Below are positions 58,131-64,000 of a DNA stretch of 64,000 nucleotides, piece after piece. Every line of letters begins with the position of its first letter. Within the stretch, counting starts at the first letter, position 1. The notes below the pieces were generated by a model. The model saw nothing but the letters and a program-made list of their open reading frames with translations, was not told where the DNA came from and did not search any database. The DNA comes from Vesta saturnalis (Eukaryota > Arthropoda > Insecta > Coleoptera > Lampyridae), in contig JARFJB010001495.1 of the NCBI GenBank assembly GCA_036346205.1, forward strand, positions 2,085,001 to 2,149,000, in the 5' to 3' direction. The translations under genes and the position numbers were made by a program.

Positions 58131-58794
58131 ATTCAGATCATCAATAAATCGCATTAAATGCAATTTCTTGCAATTTTTTAAAACTTTTATAACTGAATAT
58201 GGCCGCAGTTATAGTTATAGTTATAGTACATATACATTTTTTTTGTAGAAACATATATTTCCGATACCGTTCAAGATATAAATGAGTTGGAAATATATAT
58301 GTGTAGTTAAATCATGGTTCTTTAAGGAGATTTCTTTAGGTAATAAATTATGTTATAAATTTTCCTACATTTAAGGGTCAAACTTAAGTAATTATTCGAA
58401 ATTCATTTATTCAAAATTCTCTCCAAGCATTTTTTTGTTTTTTTTTATATTTTCTAGCCACTCTTATGAATACAACTAACCGTTTGCTGCATCTAAAGAT
58501 ACTAGCATAAGAGATATGAATTTTCAAATATTTAATATTGATATTGTTATAACTTTCTAACTATTTTGGTTACAAACTTGGGATTTTGGAAATAAAATTT
58601 GTTGAATTGCGCTAATGAAATGATATCCTGGTGAAAACACTACTTTCGGTTTTTCCTGAAGTTGAAAACATTCCTCGTATTGCTGATATAACATATACAT
58701 ATTCTTACTTGATTTGAAAGGGAGCGAAATTTGCTTTAAAATGATATGAAACAGTCCATAAAAAGATAAGTGAGATATCTATTTTTAACTTTCA

Positions 58795-59140
58795 ACCTAC
58801 ATATACATATGTAGGTATAGAAGGTTATGCAATCGACTTTTTTTTTCACTATTGCAAAATCCACTTATTAGCTCACTTTACAACTTTTGGCCAAGTTTCG
58901 TCAAGAGCGGCCATGATGTCTGGATATCTGTGTGTGGATGTATGTTAGTATCCACGATAACTCCAGAAATAAAATACCTACGTACTTAAAATTGTGTATT
59001 AAAGCTTGTTTTCATTTGGCTTAGAGCTGATTGATTTTGGGCGAAATCCAGCAGAGGAGAGGGGGGGTTTATTAGGATCAGTTTTTGGTTTTTATTAAAT
59101 ATTTCTAAAACAGCCGAATATTTCAAAGATATAAAAATTC
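58795..59140 (-). repeat. dispersed repeat family A, copy 3
   Basis: Inverted relative to the other copies. Landmarks: TATACCTACATATGTATATG near its start on the minus strand, then CCAGACATCATGGC and CATACATCCACACACAGATA, then TTGGTTTTTATTAAATATTT at the far end. Best aligned with 51960-52135 and 23250-23380. Confidence 0.75.
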
Positions 59141-59419
59141 ACCATACATTTTTTAGTATTTTACAATAAAGTCCTGTAATGCACTAGCATTCACCTAGTT
59201 TAAAATTCTCTGAACTTCTGAACTTCTGAACTGCATGTAAAAAAAGTGTGGCAATCATGTAATTGCAACTGAAAATGATTATTTAGAAAACGAGAATTGT
59301 CTTGACAATACAGTTGAATCGCTGATTATAAACATTGGAATCAGTTGCAGCAGTGACAGTGACGATAGTTTTAGTGAAGACAAGTGATTAATTTAAGTGA
59401 CTTTTTTTGTTATTTTTTA

Positions 59420-62150
59420 CTACTTCTGACTTCCTTACCACGTCGAGGCAGTAGACAAATAACTGTCGGGTAGTAGGACGATACCGTTAGTAGGGAATAC
59501 TACATCGTCCGGGGCACGATTTGGCCAGTAACCGTTCTGCTCGCTATGGTATTACTCAAGAGAACAATACAATTGCCTCGGATCGACCTCGCTACAAGAG
59601 GCGGTCAAGGTCGAGACAGACAGGTCCCGTTGCTGACGACTGTGCAATGAATGAGTGGCGAGTAGGAACATGAATGTTAGAGGTATGCACGGTAAAGAAT
59701 TTGAAATTGCCAACGTAATGTACGAAAAACACCTTGATATTTTGTGTGTAGCGCAAAGGACAGGATGCTGTGGAGATGGAGGATGACAACCTATCACTAT
59801 AATCAGGAGTTGAGACTGAAGTGCATGGCGCAAAAGGAGTTGGGGTGATCATAAGTGAAAGAACGAAAGATGTGTTAAACAGTACGAATTGGCATCTCCC
59901 CGGGTAATGTGGGTTAGAATGAAAGTGGAGTTTCGAAGAATTTTTCTTATTGCATGCTATGCACTGGTGAATGGAGAAGGAGACCTGGAGCGTGAAAACT
60001 TGTGGAATGAAGTAGAGAACGTGTTGAACGTATGTTAAGCCAAACGAAAGAGTGATGATAGTGGGGGTATGAACGAATGAGTAGGTGTACAGAGATAACA
60101 TACTGAACGCGTTCTAGAAAAGTTCGGAGACTAAAGAGTCAATGAGACTGGTGAACGCCTGGTGAACATCTGTGTGGAAAGAAGCCTGTTTGTATTCAAT
60201 ACGTAGTCTAAACATAAAAATGTGCATATGTATACATGGCAAAGAGGTGAATCTAAAAGTATGATATACTTGATAGTGCATAATGAACGAGTTACAAACC
60301 TGGTGAAAGACACACAAGTAATGCGCGGATCGGAGTGTGGATAGAACCACTTTTTGGTTTTGTGTTTAGGGCAAAAGTGGGTCTGGAGAAGACAAGCAAA
60401 TGTAGTGCGAACGTGCAGAATTAGAGTAGAGAAACAAGTGGATAATGGTGCGGGAATGAAATACGCAGATGCTGTCAGTAAAGAGTTGAATGTGAATGAA
60501 ACAGTATGGAACGAACAAATAAAAGACACTGACGTTGAAAGTGCATGGATAAACTTGAAAAACTGTGTTCTCAATTGTGCCGTGCGAATATGTGGAAGGG
60601 CGACTGTAGGTAGTCAGAAAAAATGTGCTTGGTGGAATGAGTCGGTAAAAAAGGCAGTATGTAAAAAAAAAGATACGTACAAGGCAAAAAATGAGATTGA
60701 GAAAAAGCAATCGTATGAGGTGTACAGATTAAGAAACAAAAAGAAGCGAAGGAGACAGCGAGAATAAGTAAAGAGGAAGTGATGGCTGTGGAAGGAGAGA
60801 AAATATAGAATGATTTTGAGAGAAATAAAAAACTCTTCTGGAAATGGGTCAAAAATACAAGACGTGGTCCAAAACAGAACGCTGCAGGAGCGATGAATAC
60901 GATCAACGAAATAGTATGGAACGATTGTGAAGTGAGGAAATGCTGGAAAGAATATTTCGGAAAGCTTGTACAGTAGTGTGGAAAATATAAATAAATAACG
61001 CTGTAGGGTTAAATAAGGAGAATGTAGAAAGAATGGTGAATAAAACTGAGGATATTGCGATAAATGAGGTAGATAATAAGGCCAGTATACAACGGTAGTC
61101 GGGCATGTGTTAGGGTGAGAGGAGGTGTGAGTGAATACTTTAATATTGAGCAAGGAGTGCGACAAGGCTGTGTGATGTCACCGTGGTTGTTCAATGTATA
61201 CATCGATAAATGTGTTAGATAAGCATGTACCGATACAAATGGTGTAATGGTTGGGGACGTAAATGTATCACTTCTGGTGTATGCAGATGATAGTCTTATT
61301 AAGTGACAGTGCGGATGAGCTACAAACCGCTCTGAGTAAGTTTGATACAGTCTGTGAGGGCATGGACCTAAAGGTAAACGTGAACAAAACTAAGATTGCG
61401 TTGTTCAATCGGGAAGGTGGAAAGGAGAGTAGAGTATTTGCTCTGCAAGATGAAATTTTGGAGCAAGTGGACAAGTTGGTATATGTGGGTAGCATGTTTA
61501 CTGCAGATGGTACAATGGAGGGCGAGATTCGACGAAGGGTCAATGCTGGAAGGAAAGTGATTGGACGTATGTGGACGATAATGAAAAACGAAAGCATGAG
61601 TCTAGCTGCGAAACGGGCAATCTATAATGACGTGTTTGTCCTATCAGTACTGTATGGAAGTGAGGCATGGGTATGTCAAAAAGCACGAAAGAAAAATAAA
61701 TGCCGTGGGTATGAGATTCGCGAGAAGCGCATGTGGTAAAACGAGAAGGGACAAGATAAAGAATGAATGCATAATGACGAAGTGTGGCGAGGAAAAGACG
61801 ATGATGGATAGATATAAAAGTAATACATTACGTTAGTTTGGTCACATTGAGAGAATGAACAACGCAAGATTAACGAAGCAAATATATGTGTGAGGTTAGA
61901 GGAAGGGCCGGGTCTAGTAGGCCGTGTAAAACTTTAGCTGAATGTAGAATGTATGATAAAGGAAATAAAGATAAGGAGTTTTAAAAATAAAAGGGCATGT
62001 CAGAGATAATGTATGAACCTTTCAGAAGCTAGGGTGGTATGCGGAGATAGGAAAGCATGGAGAAAGATTGTGAATGAAAAATAAATAAGAGGCAGGGATT
62101 ATTTTGCCTACCCCGCAAGGGAATGGCGTGAAGGTTAAGTTAAGTTTTAT
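59420..62150 (+). mobile_element. RTE-type non-LTR retrotransposon, copy 2
   Basis: 5' region GTCGAGGCAGTAGACAAATA near 59445. EN N-terminus from about 59660 (NVRGMHGKEFEIANVMYEKH, then LDILCVAQ). The middle region reads QKWVWRRQANVVRTCRIRVE (60370) and NGAGMKYADAVSKELNVNET. The RT N-terminal half is deleted between about 61080 and 61100. Then come VSEYFNIEQGVRQGCVMSPW (61128), a YADD box at 61280-61291 and DSADELQTALSKFDTVCEGM to VLYGSEAWV (61655). The 3' end has GAGGCAGGGATT at about 62089-62100, then CCCGCAAGGGAATGG. RTE elements copy themselves via EN-nicked DNA; this copy has lost essential RT fingers and carries several stops. Confidence 0.87.
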
Positions 62151-62159
62151 ACCTTTCTT

Positions 62160-62630
62160 ACATAGTAATTTATTTTCTAGTTATGTTATATTTATTTATA
62201 CGTAAATAACATGTTCAACATTCAAAAATAATTGGCAATCTAAATGAAAATTGCATTGCTTTTGCGTACGCCACTGAAAATAGTAACACTCAAGGGCGGA
62301 GTTACCGGTGAAAAACGACCGCGTCGCCTACACGTTGTTTCATCAGGCAGAATGACATAAGTTCTATAACACATGTTTGTTTCAACGGAATGTCTAGCTT
62401 TATGACAAAATAAGTTTTAAAGTGTATTCTATTCGGCGAAAGAGTGAAAAATTTAATATGATTTTTACGCAAGAGAAATGCAAATAGTGCATTGAATAGT
62501 TATTTTGAAAATTATCCCGACAGACACTAACCCAATTTGCAATATTCCTCGAAGCTTATAAAAAATAGTTTCAAAGATTCTTGACCTAAGAGTTATGCGA
62601 TGAAAAATGAGGTACGTGGTAATAATGATT
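62160..62630. other. no gene recognised
   Basis: AT-rich, no coding motif. Confidence 0.5.
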
Positions 62631-62639
62631 GTCAATATT

Positions 62640-63010
62640 TAGTGAAAACCCAACTTCAACAAGGGTAGCTCAAAGAGAAGTGAATGTACCAAAGCCTACA
62701 GTTCATGGGGTTTTAAAAAAGAACACAAATGCTCCATATAAAGCTACGATAGTTCCAGGCTTACAGTAAGTTAATTATGCTAGGAAAGTGATAGTTTTGG
62801 ACTGGTATATAAAAACATGCCATGAAAATCTTAATTAATAATGTTATATGGACCGACGGAACAGGATTTAGTAACTGAGGTATAATCGCCACCATTCGGC
62901 GATAGAAATCAGCGAAGGTTGCAACTACGATTCGGATTTAATGTATGGTCTGGCATTTTCGGTAAGAAAATATTTTTTTCAGATTTTATTATCAAAACAC
63001 CTTACATAAA
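62640..63010 (+). pseudogene. ITm transposase fragment
   Basis: Reads ENPTSTRVAQREVNVPKPTV, HGVLKKNTNAPYKATIVPGL, then a linker with ARKVIVLDWYIKTCHENLN, the first catalytic D in WTDGTGFSN (about 62850) and LQLRFGFNVWSGIFGKK. It breaks off before the second D. Several stops and frameshifts. A terminus of ITm style (GGGACACTG|TA) lies at 63842-63852 and may be its right end. Confidence 0.75.
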
Positions 63011-63119
63011 GCAAGATAGAGATCTCTTTTTTGATCCGATAATGGTTTATACAATTGCAAAAAATGTATTAATAAAATCATCCGGGATTATGAACTCTAA
63101 ATGTAGTTGTTGATAGTAA

Positions 63120-64000
63120 ATACTTACTATCTTCTTATTATTGTTTAAGCAAAATAAAGACTTGCCTTTCATTCATTTTTATTTTATTAAAAATTTGATA
63201 TTTTTGTGATGGGATCTACTTTTCAAAATTTTTGTTAAAAACTTAGTTGCTAATTTTTAAGATTTATGAATATTTTCAATATCCATTAATAAAAAACAAT
63301 TATAAAAGACTATTAATTTAAATATCTTTTACAAAATACCCTTTTGATCGCCATGTGTTTTGATTTTATTATATGTTCTTCTATTATGAAACGTTGCCAA
63401 ATTCAGCTATAATTGTTTTCTTTCTCCTTTCTTATCAGAAATTAAGTTTCTTAGCGAAGTGTGACACATCACTGAATTCGTAATATTTTACTTTACTTGA
63501 TGACGGAAAAATCCAATATGGCGACCATAAAAAAAAAGAAGTTGATAATGGTTCCAGAAAAACAAAACGTGCAAAATAAAATCTAACTAGATCGCCGTAT
63601 TCTACATAAGTTGATCCAGAAATGTTTTCACCGATTTAGCAAATTTAAAAAAATACTGAAGTTAGGTGTTTCCGAAATTTCAATATTCCAATTTTTTCAA
63701 AATATCTCAAAAACTTGAACAGCTATAACAATGCCGCAAACGGTATTAACTTAATAACATAATTATATGAAACTTTCCCTATTTAACTGTTTTTCTATCT
63801 CTGGTAGTTTCCGAGAATCCGTATACATCCATCACCAATTTGGGACACTGTATATTTGCGAAAAATTCTAAAACATGCGCATTCAATGAGGTGACAACGC
63901 ACACCGGCAAAATTAGGGGAACTGGCAAAAGCTTGACTTCAATTTTCTCTTGAACCCTTCACTCAATTTTGATCATTCTTTTTAAATTGTAGCTTGATTC
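63120..64000. other. no gene recognised
   Basis: Non-coding, AT-rich. It contains the possible ITm right terminus at 63842-63850 (inverse of CAGTGTCCC) followed by TA. Confidence 0.45.

Overview
The window looks like AT-rich arthropod (most likely insect) nuclear DNA. The grounds are spliceosomal introns, many (TA)n microsatellites, and a dense load of insect-type transposable elements: IS630-Tc1-mariner elements (ITm below), piggyBac, hAT, Mutator-like, RTE-type and EN+RT non-LTR retrotransposons, and a Penelope-like element. There are no bacterial-style operons. I cannot assign a species from the sequence.

One host gene is supported. It lies on the minus strand between 16954 and 3238 and encodes an internal 562-residue part of a PLEKHH/MAX-1-type protein: coiled coil, Ser-rich linker, PH domain 1 and most of PH domain 2. 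Seven exons join in frame with GT-AG introns. Five introns are only 45-97 bp. The sixth (4339-16072, 11.7 kb) is a sink for transposons. The gene's 5' exons, and the exons beyond PH2, were not found and may lie outside the window or in unread sequence.

Layout. 700-3114: degenerate non-LTR retrotransposon in the intron after the last visible exon. 3238-4338: exons C-G. 4800-5560: Penelope-like relic. 6534-9948: DD41D ITm element with ~0.8-kb TIRs. 10270-10505: TTAA-flanked palindromic MITE. 10597-13245: better-preserved minus-strand copy of the first retrotransposon. 13246-15949: second DD41D element carrying a 39-bp minisatellite. 16073-16954: exons A and B. 19040-20655: hAT relic. 20820-21760: mariner relic. 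24300-28810: nested palindromes, including an ITm element that received two insertions of a palindromic, tRNA-bearing repeat. 29810-32735: duplicated repeat split by (TA)n and a foldback element. 32740-36700: no recognisable gene. 37744-40967: ITm element with ~1.05-kb TIRs. 41100-43280: piggyBac relic split by a small ITm derivative. 43347-44854: Tc1 element. 45660-46620: mariner relic. 46632-51345: RTE pieces and another ITm transposase. 52128-53110: MULE and hAT fragments. 53443-54432: ITm relic. 55819-56460: mariner relic. 59420-62150: RTE copy. 62640-63010: ITm relic.

Apart from the host exons nearly every coding trace is a broken transposon gene. The most unusual structure is the palindromic, tRNA-containing insertion at 25088-26344. 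It holds one copy with a perfect cloverleaf, A and B boxes and a T-run terminator, and both insertions are flanked by apparent target duplications. Also notable are the number of different long-TIR DD41D-type elements, several with ends lying directly against (TA)n tracts, and a spliceosomal intron inferred inside one transposase gene.
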